In this document: piece after piece, positions 55,482 to 64,000 of the stretch
Layout: the number at the start of each line of letters is the position of its first letter
Position numbering within the stretch: position 1 is the stretch's first letter
DNA from: Plasmopara viticola
Lineage: Eukaryota > Oomycota > Peronosporomycetes > Peronosporales > Peronosporaceae
NCBI GenBank assembly: GCA_001695595.3
Contig: MBPM02000073.1
Span: 62,001 to 126,000, forward strand
DNA length: 64,000 nt
Direction: 5' to 3'
Notes under the pieces: model-generated
The model's input: only the letters and a program-made list of their open reading frames with translations
Database searches by the model: none
Told to the model about the DNA's origin: nothing
Made by a program: the position numbers and the translations under genes

Positions 55482-55867
55482 CTAGCCTAGATCTGCGGCG
55501 CCAAAAAGAACCGTGTTAGCGCTCACAGCATTGCCGAGGCCAGCCTCGGCAATTATGCCACACTCATACCGTGACTCAGTGAGCGCAATGGCTGCATCGC
55601 AGTCGCATAAGCGTATGTGTGCAAACAGCGTGCCACTGTGAACGTGATCATTGCTCGGTAATGGACGACTGGGTCCGCTCCAGCCATGATCCCTGCACCA
55701 AAGATTAAAAGTCCTAACGGAATTGACTCCTAATCGTTCAAGACAATGCTTCCCCAACGCTGCGCTGCCTCATACGTCGCAGTACTGCTAGTCTTGTCAA
55801 GCCTAAACGTCTGTTTGTGCTTCGCGGACGAAAACTTTGTATCTTCGGGAGAGGCTATCCATGTTTG
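55482..55867 (-). pseudogene. MAPEG-like pseudogene (copy 4)
   Basis: Shares the TAG at the ND/ESIP position with copy 3. A small templated inversion (55530-55553) replaces the codons for the conserved VAATLAG segment. Confidence 0.6.
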
Positions 55868-56316
55868 CAAAGCTTTCGTTTACATGAAATGCCGGTAGTA
55901 TATTCTTGATAACGCAAGGTCGTTAGATTCTTTGTACCTGTCGCGAGGTCCAATGCCGCACCATTGGTCGCATAAATCTTCTACATATGGTCCACACGAC
56001 AAGACGTCCATTCGACAAATGTGAGCAGTTGCTCCGATAAGGGGGAGTATCCAATGTCTTTACTACTTGATAGCAAACACATCATCTCAATTTAATCTAC
56101 TAAACGGCAATCCAAGAGGTCCAATGCCGTCTTAAAATATCAAGCAATGTGTCTTACTCCTAAAGTAATAGAAAACCGTAATTCGTTGGTATGCGGTGCA
56201 CTTGCATCATTCCTTAAAATTAGGATCGGAAATGAATAGCGTCCCAAGTAAACCGACAGTCATCTTAATCATTGCATCTACTGCTCGTCTTGTCAAGCCC
56301 AAACGTGTGTTTTTGC
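55868..56316. other. End of cassette Y and junction
   Basis: Matches 32794-33270, then at about 56280 jumps to a MAPEG scrap (CTGCTCGTCTTGTCAAGCC) and at about 56347 to unrelated sequence. Confidence 0.5.
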
Positions 56317-56347
56317 TTAGCGGACGAAAACTTTGTATCTTCGGGAG

Positions 56348-56586
56348 GACGGCCTCCCGTGGCAAACTTCTTCGCGCCTTGAATTGTCGTAGCGGCCAAA
56401 AATTTCACATACAACATCCGAAGTGCACGCCATGTAAACCTTGACGCTTCCTTTCACCATTGCAATTGTGAGAATGGGAAAGTTTATGATTCGCCTGATG
56501 ACATTGGGACGTGGGACGGTCCAACTTGAGGCAGTTTTACGAAGAGAGCTGAGACCTGCAACCACCATGGGTGCGAAACTGTCCAA
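56348..56586 (-). CDS. Unknown ORF fused to a MAPEG scrap
   Basis: The minus ORF 56586-56317 reads VVAGLSSLRKTASSWTVPRP, later AMVKGSVKVYMACTSDVV and EIFGRYDN. Its last residues come from the MAPEG scrap. It lies just downstream of the PhyH-like gene on the same strand. Not recognised. Confidence 0.35.
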
Positions 56587-56587
56587 G

Positions 56588-57504
56588 TTAGGATGAAAAG
56601 GCTTTCTCTATAACTTGATGATTACTCGGCCATATTGTACATTGGTTTAAAAGGCGTGTTCTCGGTGGTTTGCAGCCAATTGTCTTTAGGATATGCCACA
56701 TTGTGACTCTCCACCACATGGATCGAATATGCGTGGCGCGATTGGGGCGACTTGTTTGCCTCACTGAAGTGCACAAAAGAGCTGTGCAAGAGCACAAGAT
56801 CTCCAGTCTTGGTAAGTAAGGCTGGCTTTTGGTAACATCAAAAGGCTCCACCACCTCGGATTCATTTTCAAGCAACATCCGTCCATTTTTCTCGTGTTGC
56901 TCCTTTGTGGTACGTCTCAATCGCTGACGCACTGGCACAGTCAAGTGCGAGCCTGGCACACCATGCAAACAGCCGTTCTCAAGGGTACAGTCCTCTAAAG
57001 CCCACCAAAACCCCACGACAGATTGAGGCTCAGTAAACAAATAGCTGCCATCCTGATGAGGTTTCACTTCTCCTCCAATACTCGGTTGCTTAAAAATGTA
57101 CATGGACTGTACCACCATCGGCCGCACATACTTTAGAGACTTGACAATGTCCTGCACCGTAGCGTCGTAGCTGACCTTTTCGAACACTGGGTCAAGATTG
57201 TGCAGGTTGTGACCAATCTTGTAAATAGCCACGTTCAGTGTCACTGCCAGCGTCTTTTGGTCCTCGGTAAAAGCACGTTCTTCAAAAAAGTAGCAATTCT
57301 TGTCGCCTGATTCAAGAAAGTAGTGGTCGTTCATCCGACGCGTCTGCTCATTGGTTGTACATATGGAACGATGCTTGCGAACGTCACACTGAGCCACGTG
57401 CTCACGTGCTCTTGCGCGCAATGCATCGCATATAGAGGCGGACAACGCCTCGGGGATGACGAGAAAGCCGTCGCGATAGATAGTATCAAGGTCAACCCTG
57501 GCAT
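56588..57504 (-). pseudogene. Phytanoyl-CoA dioxygenase (PhyH)-like gene, frameshifted
   Basis: Fe(II)/2-oxoglutarate oxygenase family, closest in pattern to PHYHD1-type proteins. Clear marks are GFLVIPEALS, the HxD metal ligands in KPHQDGSYLF, and LENGCLHGVPGSH. Two defects: ten bases missing right after MPGLT (compare 52567), so the open frame starts in upstream sequence at 57616; and a frame change near 56818. After it the second metal His (HSSFVH) and the 2-oxoglutarate Arg (SRHAYS) read in a different frame, ending at TAA 56632. As it stands the product would lack both residues. Confidence 0.75.
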
Positions 57505-57840
57505 TTTGGGACGTGTAATCGAATGCTGAATTACCAAACCCATTATAATAACTTTTTTGCAAAGTAAATTGAATGCTGTTGGATATATGAAATCCAAAAC
57601 AGCATATGAGTATCAAAAGATACCATCATCCATGACTCAAATCCTTACTTACCCCTGAGCGAATCGATGACAACAAAAAAAAGGCACTTATCAAATGCAT
57701 TGGGCGAGGAGGGTCAGTTTGCGCTGTTGGATTACGCTTTCAACCGAGCTAGCAAATCTACACGATCTAAAGGGTCTTTTTTCAAGTCTTTACAAGAATA
57801 TACATTCGCAAAATATACAATATTTATTGTAGGGATTTAA

Positions 57841-57951
57841 ATGAATTCGCAAAAGTGCGTAATCCTTCTCCAAGCTGTCGCTGGGGTGGCGTGTGCTGTG
57901 CGTTCACTGTACGGTCCGCATAAGCTGCGTAAGCAGGTGACGATTATATAG
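57841..57951 (+). CDS. Short secreted-type ORF (copy Z)
   Basis: 36 codons, MNSQKCVILLQAVAGVACA start. Preserved relative to 52901-53011 with several substitutions. Followed directly by a perfect foldback hairpin that destroys the second half present in copy Y. Confidence 0.4.
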   Translation: MNSQKCVILLQAVAGVACAVRSLYGPHKLRKQVTII

Positions 57952-57960
57952 ATGTATTAT

Positions 57961-58011
57961 GACCTAGCTCATCTGTGCAATGCGATTTGCATTGCACAGA
58001 TGAGCTAGGTC
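57961..58011. repeat. Perfect 23-bp foldback with 5-base loop
   Basis: Arms 57961-57983 and 57989-58011 (GACCTAGCTCATCTGTGCAA... and its complement). Copy Y has only the right arm, so the left arm is a templated inverted insertion. Confidence 0.9.
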
Positions 58012-58144
58012 AGACGCTATTTAGTGCAGACACGTACACTGTGGCAAGCGTGCTGCAGAGTGAGAACGCAGGGACAGCTATTCTACAAAAAGCACTGGAT
58101 AAACAACAGACAGGCTTTGGCACCGTACGTGAGTCCTTTTTGAT

Positions 58145-58345
58145 TGCAATGTGAAAATGATGGCTTGGATTTATATTTCCATGAAGAAGAATTTAGCGAG
58201 CTCAGAATCAATTTGTTCAAGAAACATTTCCATCTGATTATAGAAGCTACCAAGCACAATTTTTGATACTATCGATCGCTGCTAACGAAAGTATGCCACG
58301 TATAATGGGACTTTTCGCTCGGTTAAGAAATCAGTTTCTCAGAGG
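58145..58345 (+). pseudogene. E4-type unknown ORF, copy Z
   Basis: Matches 53207-53400 up to CAGTTTCTCAGAGGTCCAGG, where a local inversion removes the rest. Confidence 0.4.
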
Positions 58346-58349
58346 TCCA

Positions 58350-58458
58350 GGCAGCAAGGCATGCGCCTGTATCATTTCTCAAACCTTACGTCAACGAAAT
58401 TCTTTCCAAGAATTTCGTTTCCAAGAATTTCGTTGACGTGAGGTTTGAGAAATGATAC
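58350..58458. repeat. Complex foldback: 36-bp hairpin plus small inversion
   Basis: Arms 58369-58404 and 58423-58458 pair at 35 of 36 positions. Just before them GGCAGCAAGGCATGCGCCTG is the inverse of a segment that is direct in copy Y. Confidence 0.85.
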
Positions 58459-58679
58459 AAAGTTTGACTCATAAGATGACTATCATGCAAATATATCCGT
58501 GGTGTTTAACTTTTGCAAATGCTAGCACCCCTCGACGTCAAAAGTTGTCGAGCAGTGAGCGAATCAAGGGACGACAAGTCCATCCCCATGATTCTTCGCG
58601 CTTAACAAGAACGACAATATCACACATCTACATACAGGCGTGCGAGCACAACATTGAGACGGGCGGTAATAACTTGTAA
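58452..58679 (+). CDS. Unknown 75-codon ORF, copy Z
   Basis: Intact version of the family at 29439: TGT instead of TGA after the IYPW segment, so the frame runs through SSSERIKGRQVHPHDSSRL to GGNNL. Its start sits at the edge of the foldback, so its 5' context is new. Confidence 0.4.
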   Translation: MIQSLTHKMTIMQIYPWCLTFANASTPRRQKLSSSERIKGRQVHPHDSSRLTRTTISHIYIQACEHNIETGGNNL

Positions 58680-59492
58680 TGCGACATACACTGACATGCT
58701 ATGACTTTAAATCAACGTTATTGGTGTATGCGGAATGCCGCGGTATTAAAGACATAGTGCGTCGTTTTCTCGTGCGAGTACTGGCTGGTGGCATTGCTCG
58801 TGCATCCGTATACTCTGACCAGACCACTTGCGGTTCGTTTACATGATAAAAGCAAAGTTTGTCACAATTACTCGAAGTAATCTGTCAATTTAACGTGAAA
58901 AGAAGTTTGGTACTAGCATGAGTGTTTCGTACCTGACTGCCTTGGCTTTGTCGAGAAATCAAGCAGATCCTTCCTCAATACGCAAGGAGCAGCGTCAATT
59001 TCACTGCGAAACGGCCCTTTGATCGTTACTTACCATTCTCAAAGAGTGAACTAGACCGAGGCATTGCTCAAGCTACGTTCAAATGCTATTGGGGTCTCGC
59101 TCCTTTGGCTAGATACACAAGACGGGCTTTATGTGCGCCTGAACCTCTGGATACTCATTTGTTAATGAGTTTCACCCGAACGAGCGCTACCGGAAACTTC
59201 AATAGCACGTGGCATACTTTCGTTAGCAGCGATCGATGACATCAAAAATTGTGCTTGGGTAGCTATAACAAGACGAAATTGAATCTCAAACCGCACTATT
59301 TTTCTCCTTAAAAAAACAAAGCAAGTGATTTGAATGAGTAAACTAAGTTGGAAGTACAATATATTGTTCTTGTTACTAAAGCAGTACGAAATTTCGGCTT
59401 CGATTTCTCTTTAGCTTTGGCCTTCAACGAGTCAACTTGTCTTGCTTGGATGGTTTTAAAGGTGAATATCACGACGCTTAATCCCCGACTTG
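58680..59492. other. Cassette Z intergenic part
   Basis: Matches 53721-54536 closely. Inverted E4 and E-family scraps only. Confidence 0.4.
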
Positions 59493-59663
59493 TCATCCAT
59501 GAGCTCGGGAACCACGATGGTTAGGGTCCTCGGGACCAGTGCGAATGATAGGATGTCCTGGCGGTAAGGGATGTGAGCTACCAACAGCCTTTTTTTTTAA
59601 TTCACCGTGACCAGTGGCGAGAAATGTTGCTAGAATGAGGACGAAAACGCACGATCGACGCAT
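59493..59663 (-). CDS. Small secreted peptide, 56 residues, copy Z
   Basis: Intact frame of the same length. It differs from X at residues in the mature part (AVGSS for AVASS, PNHRG for PNNRG) and in the leader (ATFLATGHG). Initiator-like element at 59683-59698. Confidence 0.6.
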   Translation of the reverse strand: MRRSCVFVLILATFLATGHGELKKKAVGSSHPLPPGHPIIRTGPEDPNHRGSRAHG

Positions 59664-59809
59664 GCTTCACCACTTGCAGTGCAAAAAGAATAGTGAGCTC
59701 CTAGTCGTGCTTGAGCTGCAGAAGCCGTATTTACTTGGATAATTTGCCACCTCGGACGGGTAACGACCACATGAGAGCAAAAGAAAAAAAACAAATTGAA
59801 TTTCTGGTA

Positions 59810-60799
59810 GGCTATCCATGTTTGCAAAGCTTTTGTTTACATGAAATGCCGGTAGTATATTCTTAATAACGCAAGGTCGTTAGATTCTTTGTAACTGTCG
59901 CGAGGTCCAATGCCGCACCATTGAACGCATAAACCATCTACATATGGTCCACACGACAAGACGTCCACGCGACAAATGTGAGCAGCCTCTCTGATAAGGA
60001 GGAGTATTCGTTGTCTCTACTACCTGATGGCAAACCCATCTTCTCAATTCTACACACTAAACGGCAATCCATGTGAGACCAGAGAGTAGTCTTTGGCAAT
60101 CGAACGTTATCGACCACTCAGCAGCCGCACGTTAAAAAAAATGCAGAATGGGGCGACGCAAGCATATGGTAATGCTAAGATACCGTCGACCTTAGCGTAC
60201 GCGTTTTTTTGCGTTCAAGCAGAAACAGATTTCGTGTCGTCAACGTTTTGCATTGTCTCATCTGCTCATTTGATGCAGAAGCCTTTTTACGTGTCTAAAA
60301 TTGCGACCGAATCTGACCACTGGGTGAGTGCGAAAATAAAGTACTTAGAAGCACATTGTCCTCGAAACAAAGACCGCAGCTTCTCCTTTTTGCATGCAAT
60401 TCGTCGGCTATATATTGTCCTTGTCATCTTCCTAGCCTAGATCTGCGGCGCATAATAAGACCGTTATAGCGCTCACAGCATTGCCGACGCCAGAGAACGT
60501 AGCTGCCACACTCACACCATGACTCAGTGAGCGCAATGGCTGCATCGCAGTAGCATAAGCGTATGTGTGCAAATAGCGTGCCACTGTAAACGCGATCATT
60601 GCTCGGTAGTGCACGACTGGGTTCGCTCCAGCCATGACTCCTGCACCAAAGATTGGAAGTCCAAACGATATTCACTCCACATCGTTAAGACGAAGCTTCC
60701 CCAACGCTGCGCTACCTCATACATCGCAGGATTGCTCGTCTTATCGAGCCCAAACGTCTGTTTGTGCTTATCGGACGAAAATTTTGTATCTTCGAGGGA
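59810..60799. repeat. Single ~1-kb cassette unit (Z)
   Basis: Bounded by GGCTATCCATGTTTGCAAAG at both ends (period 990). Same gene content as the 30753-32778 array. Confidence 0.75.
60093..60440 (+). CDS. Unknown cassette ORF, copy 4
   Basis: 115 codons. The core (KPFYVSKIATESDHWVSAK, RNKDRSFSFLHA) matches 32128-32418. It overlaps the MAPEG-like pseudogene tail to tail. Confidence 0.38.
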   Translation: MAIERYRPLSSRTLKKMQNGATQAYGNAKIPSTLAYAFFCVQAETDFVSSTFCIVSSAHLMQKPFYVSKIATESDHWVSAKIKYLEAHCPRNKDRSFSFLHAIRRLYIVLVIFLA

Positions 60800-60814
60800 G
60801 GCTATCCATGTTTG
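60432..60814 (-). pseudogene. MAPEG-like pseudogene (copy 5)
   Basis: QTWIASLEDTKFSS start, frame change after GSFVL as in copy 2, then MAGANPVVHYRAMIAF to LLCAADLG. Confidence 0.6.
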
Positions 60815-61980
60815 CAAAGCTTTCGTTTACACGGAATGCCGGTAGAGCAAGAATGAGCCAAAAATCGTCCGACAACGCGCGTATATATTCTTGAGAACGC
60901 AAGATCGTTAGATTCTTTGTACCTGTCGCGAGGTCCAATGCCGCACCATTGGTCGCATAAACCATCTACATTTGGTCTACACGACAAGACGTCCATTCGA
61001 CAAATGTGAGCAGCCGCTCTGAAAAGGGGGAGTATTCAATGTCTTTACTACCTGATAGCAAACACATCATCTTAATCCAATCCACTAAACGGCAATCCAA
61101 AAGGTCCAATGCCGTCTTAAAATATCAAGCAATGTGTCTTACTCCTAAAGTAATAAAAAACCGTAATTCGTTGTTATGCGGTGCACTTGCATCATTCCTT
61201 TAAATTAGGATCGGAAATGAATAGCGTCCCAAGTAAACCGACAGTCATCTTAATCATTGCATCGGCTTAAGCAGCTGTATCACCTTTGAGATTTTATTGA
61301 TCATTTCTAAAGCTGAATTGGGAGCGAAAATCCTGAAAGTAAGTATGTTGTAAAATTACAGCATTGTGCGTTGACGCAAAATATTTATACCCATCTAGTG
61401 GCGCTTCCACCGATCGGTGATAAATTTAAAGGCTCTCACGGTCGCATCGATCACCCTTGTGACAAGATTCGGACGCACAGATTACTAGACCGCAGCCGTA
61501 GGCTGCTTTAAGCCTATTTAATAATCTTTTGAGACTGCAGCTTTGTCGTGCAGTACTGTCAATCTTTGAGTCCATTATGACTCTTGATTTATGTGCCATT
61601 GAGAGCTGTCCGAGTGCTAGTATGTTGCTCGTCGCGGTTCGAGACAGCAATTTGCGTTCCTCTTACTCGAGCCATTTTATAATAATTAATCATAAAAATT
61701 GCTTATGTCGCTTTGGCGGTTCAAGTAGACTGGCGCACTCCACACAGTGTTTGTACACCCTTTTTATTAATGAGTCGCTATAGTTTTCGTTAATCACGCC
61801 ATACCCCACTTTTTGTAGCACCCTTCAATATACAGGGCCAGAACCGCCTTTACCTTAAGTTTTGAACGTTGGTTGGCTGCAACAATCAAGAATCTTTGTA
61901 AGATTATAACATCAAAACTTCTAATATTCAGGGTTGCGTGAATTTCGCACATGGGTTTCGGGGATCGAAAGAGCGAATAA
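60815..61980. other. Inverted counterpart of 11900-14055, with empty LINE site
   Basis: The stretch CGCTATAGTTTTCGTTAATC (about 61776-61795) is the uninterrupted form of the site where the LINE sits at 11974-13146. No gene is seen. Confidence 0.6.
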
Positions 61981-61985
61981 AGCTT

Positions 61986-62329
61986 TTAGAATATCATTGC
62001 CTCCGGTGACGTGCTTGTGTGCAGCACTCGACGCAGCTCTACGACAATGCGAACGCTCCGTGCATCGACCGTGCTAGTGACTATTTGACCCATCCACCGA
62101 TTGAAATTGCTTGGTATGGACAATGAGCTGAATGAAAGTGCAGAAGGCGAGATAGTCCTGTTTCCACCGCCTGACAAACGCTGCAGTAAATAGACCCAGG
62201 TGCTCGCACCGTCGTCGCTCGATCCAGAGCAGACAAACAAAAATTCGTCACCAGCTGCCTCAAAACAGAGCGCTCGCTTGGTTTCATTTCTAAAAAGCGT
62301 ACAGACAGCATGCCATCCTGCAACTGCAC
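61986..62329 (-). pseudogene. Fragment of an unknown gene, inverted copy of 11400-11773
   Basis: Two overlapping minus frames carry VQLQDGMLSVRFLEMKPSER and CSGSSDDGASTWVYLLQRLS. The frame break lies near that of the other copy, but the bases differ. Confidence 0.4.
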
Positions 62330-62549
62330 ATCTCCACGTGGCTTGTCAAAATTGTTACTGCAGCGATGCCCACTACTCTCTCGTTGCTACCTTCGTTCTC
62401 TTAATCAGTACAAAGTATCGTCGTTTCCACCTCTTCCTACAAAAATGCAAGTTGATTCATATTTGTGCAATAAAGACTCTTTTTCATATACGTACATGAC
62501 ATCCGCCTGCTTGTAAAGCCAGCCACTGCGTATTAACTCTCGGTCAATA

Positions 62550-62640
62550 AGTATCGACGACGAGCTTCCCGTTGATCTTTGCAAGTTGTTGTTCGAATGT
62601 CTCGAGATTTACTCGGTATCTCGTGTAAACATACTTTTTA
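62550..62640 (-). pseudogene. C-terminal fragment of an unknown protein, inverted copy of 11149-11244
   Basis: The minus reading YVYTRYRVNLETFEQQL ends at the same TGA as the other copy. Its upstream part is separated by the truncated copia C. Confidence 0.4.
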
Positions 62641-62652
62641 AAGTCTCATGAT

Positions 62653-63650
62653 TATAACAATTTGATTGTCGCAGAGCAGAATAGAAAGTCACTTCATAGG
62701 AATAAAGCAAACTTTCGGCTCTACCTCACTTGTAGTTACGTGTTCTTCTGTCTCGATAGTCTAGAATGTGACTAATTCTCTTATATGTCAAGTTGACACA
62801 TACTGTAGGAAACCCGATTAGAGGTCGTTACACTCCCCCTCAACTTGACAGTCCACAAGTCCGCATGCGTCACGAAGCTCCACAAAGCGCGGCGTCGGAA
62901 TGGCCTTCGTTAACATATCCGCTAGCTGAGACTCCGATGTTACGTACTCCACCTTGATGGTGCCCTTCTCGACATGGTCACGGACGAAGTGTGCTCGGAG
63001 GTCGATGTGCTTGGCGCGTGGGGTGTATCTGTGGTTAGTTGCCATACAAATCGCCAACTGTTTGTCCATGTAGATTGTCGACGCACTCGACACGTTTACA
63101 CCCATCTCTGTGAGGAGGAAACGCAGCCACAGTACTTCTTGAGCGGTAAGTGCGAGAGCCATGTACTCGGCTTCAGCAGTTGATAACGCGACGGTCGCTT
63201 GATGCTTGCTCTTGTAAATGACCGGACCGTCAGCCATCTTCACGATCACACCAGACGTCGAGCGTCGCGTCTCCTTATCACCACCCCAGTTCGCGTCGCA
63301 GTATGTCACGATATTCTTGCCCTTAGCCGTGTAGTGGATACCGATCGAATCAGCGGCCTTGAGGTAGCGAAGTACACGTAGCGCAGCATTCCAATGCATC
63401 GCACGCGGCGTACCGAGGTACTGAGAGAGAATCGACAGCACGAAGCCAATGTCGGGACGTGTGGCATTGGCAACGTACAGCATTGATCCGATTAGTTCGC
63501 GGTACTTATTTTTGTCTGTGCATACACCATGCTTGTCGGATGGGCTGAGATCTTGACCGATCACCATTGGGTTGCGGAGACCATGAGCAAATACTTGACC
63601 AAATCGCTCGAGCAACTTGGTTATAAACTGAGATTGCTTCACCACCATTG
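62653..63650 (-). mobile_element. Copia C, 5'-truncated copy
   Basis: A complete 3' LTR (62653-62832), then the C-terminal 276 codons (RNase H part) of the C polyprotein, open from 63648 to 62818. Sequence stops matching C at 63650. The left flank ATGAT corresponds to ATCAT at the uninterrupted site 11136-11140. LTR and coding differ from the intact C at many bases, so this is an older insertion. Confidence 0.88.
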
Positions 63651-64000
63651 AGACAGACGATGTCTTCTTTGAGGCATGGTGGGAGTAGTTTTATAACCGC
63701 TCTCAAACTCGTAATCTTGGCTTGTCATTGCTGTTCCAGGGCATTACTGAGGTGAATCCTCTTTAAATCACTACTTATAGAGATTGCAACTTTTGGTCAA
63801 GCACTTTTTGATCACAGACCAAGCAATCATTATATTTACTTAGTCCCAGAATCGATTGTGCAATTAAACCGTGATAATCACGGTGCTGCGGATTAATTTA
63901 GCCCTGAATCTAAGCATTTAAGCAGAGTTTGATGCAGTTCAACGAGCAAGCGCATAGCCGGTGTTACGCATTCAATTTACGAACGAAATTTCTCTCGTTA
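63651..64000. repeat. Second copy of 45451-45800
   Basis: GAGACAGACGATG at the copia junction begins a stretch closely matching 45451 onward to the window edge. No gene. The repeat probably continues outside. Confidence 0.8.

Noticed and set aside
1..64000. tRNA, rRNA or other structural RNA genes
   Set aside because: The only tRNA-like sequences are the short primer-binding sites. No cloverleaf or rRNA segment was seen, although small ncRNAs cannot be excluded without a covariance-model search.

Overview
The window looks like repeat-rich, gene-poor DNA of a plant-associated oomycete (Phytophthora or downy-mildew type). The grounds are secreted-protein remnants with a signal peptide followed by QxLR or RLLR and then EER/EES, oomycete-style initiator motifs (GCTCA...TTTTT) just upstream of start codons, and several Ty1/copia families. 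The species cannot be named from sequence alone. No ordinary housekeeping gene is complete. The only long intact reading frame is a retrotransposon polyprotein.

Layout. 1-5850: RXLR-like effector remnants split by copia element A(+) (754-5173). 5860-6383: an inverted effector pseudogene. 6384-10807: a second A copy in inverse orientation. 10808-14411: decayed gene pieces, a LINE with large internal deletions (11986-13134) and a MAPEG-like pseudogene. 14412-17854: decayed sequence, then the effector block inverted. 17001-28738: a large inverted duplication whose 5.3-kb arms each carry a copia B element (17855-22296 on -, 23464-27884 on +) plus flank, around a 1.17-kb spacer. 28739-33340: effector debris, then a tandem array of a roughly 1-kb cassette holding an unknown ORF (+) and a convergent MAPEG-like pseudogene (-). 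33341-35622: decayed DNA with a possible Ty3/gypsy scrap. 35623-40321: copia C, structurally intact, apparently identical LTRs, 1449-codon gag-pol on -. 40327-48700: old decayed DNA. 48763-51480: the effector block again, carrying a second LINE derivative. 51790-56300 and 57500-61300: two more copies of the cassette region, with phytanoyl-CoA-dioxygenase-like pieces. 61430-62640: inverted counterpart of 11140-13500. 62653-63650: 5'-truncated copia C. 63651-64000: second copy of 45451-45800.

How it fits together. An ancestral block (effector remnants, a small secreted peptide gene, MAPEG-like gene, PhyH-like gene) has been duplicated directly and inversely several times, then invaded by copia and LINE elements. 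All three copia families appear to prime reverse transcription with an anticodon-loop half-tRNA: tRNA-Asn for A and B, initiator tRNA-Met for C. In C the gag start codon lies inside the primer-binding site. The genes most likely still to be functional are three intact copies of a 56-residue secreted peptide and copia C.
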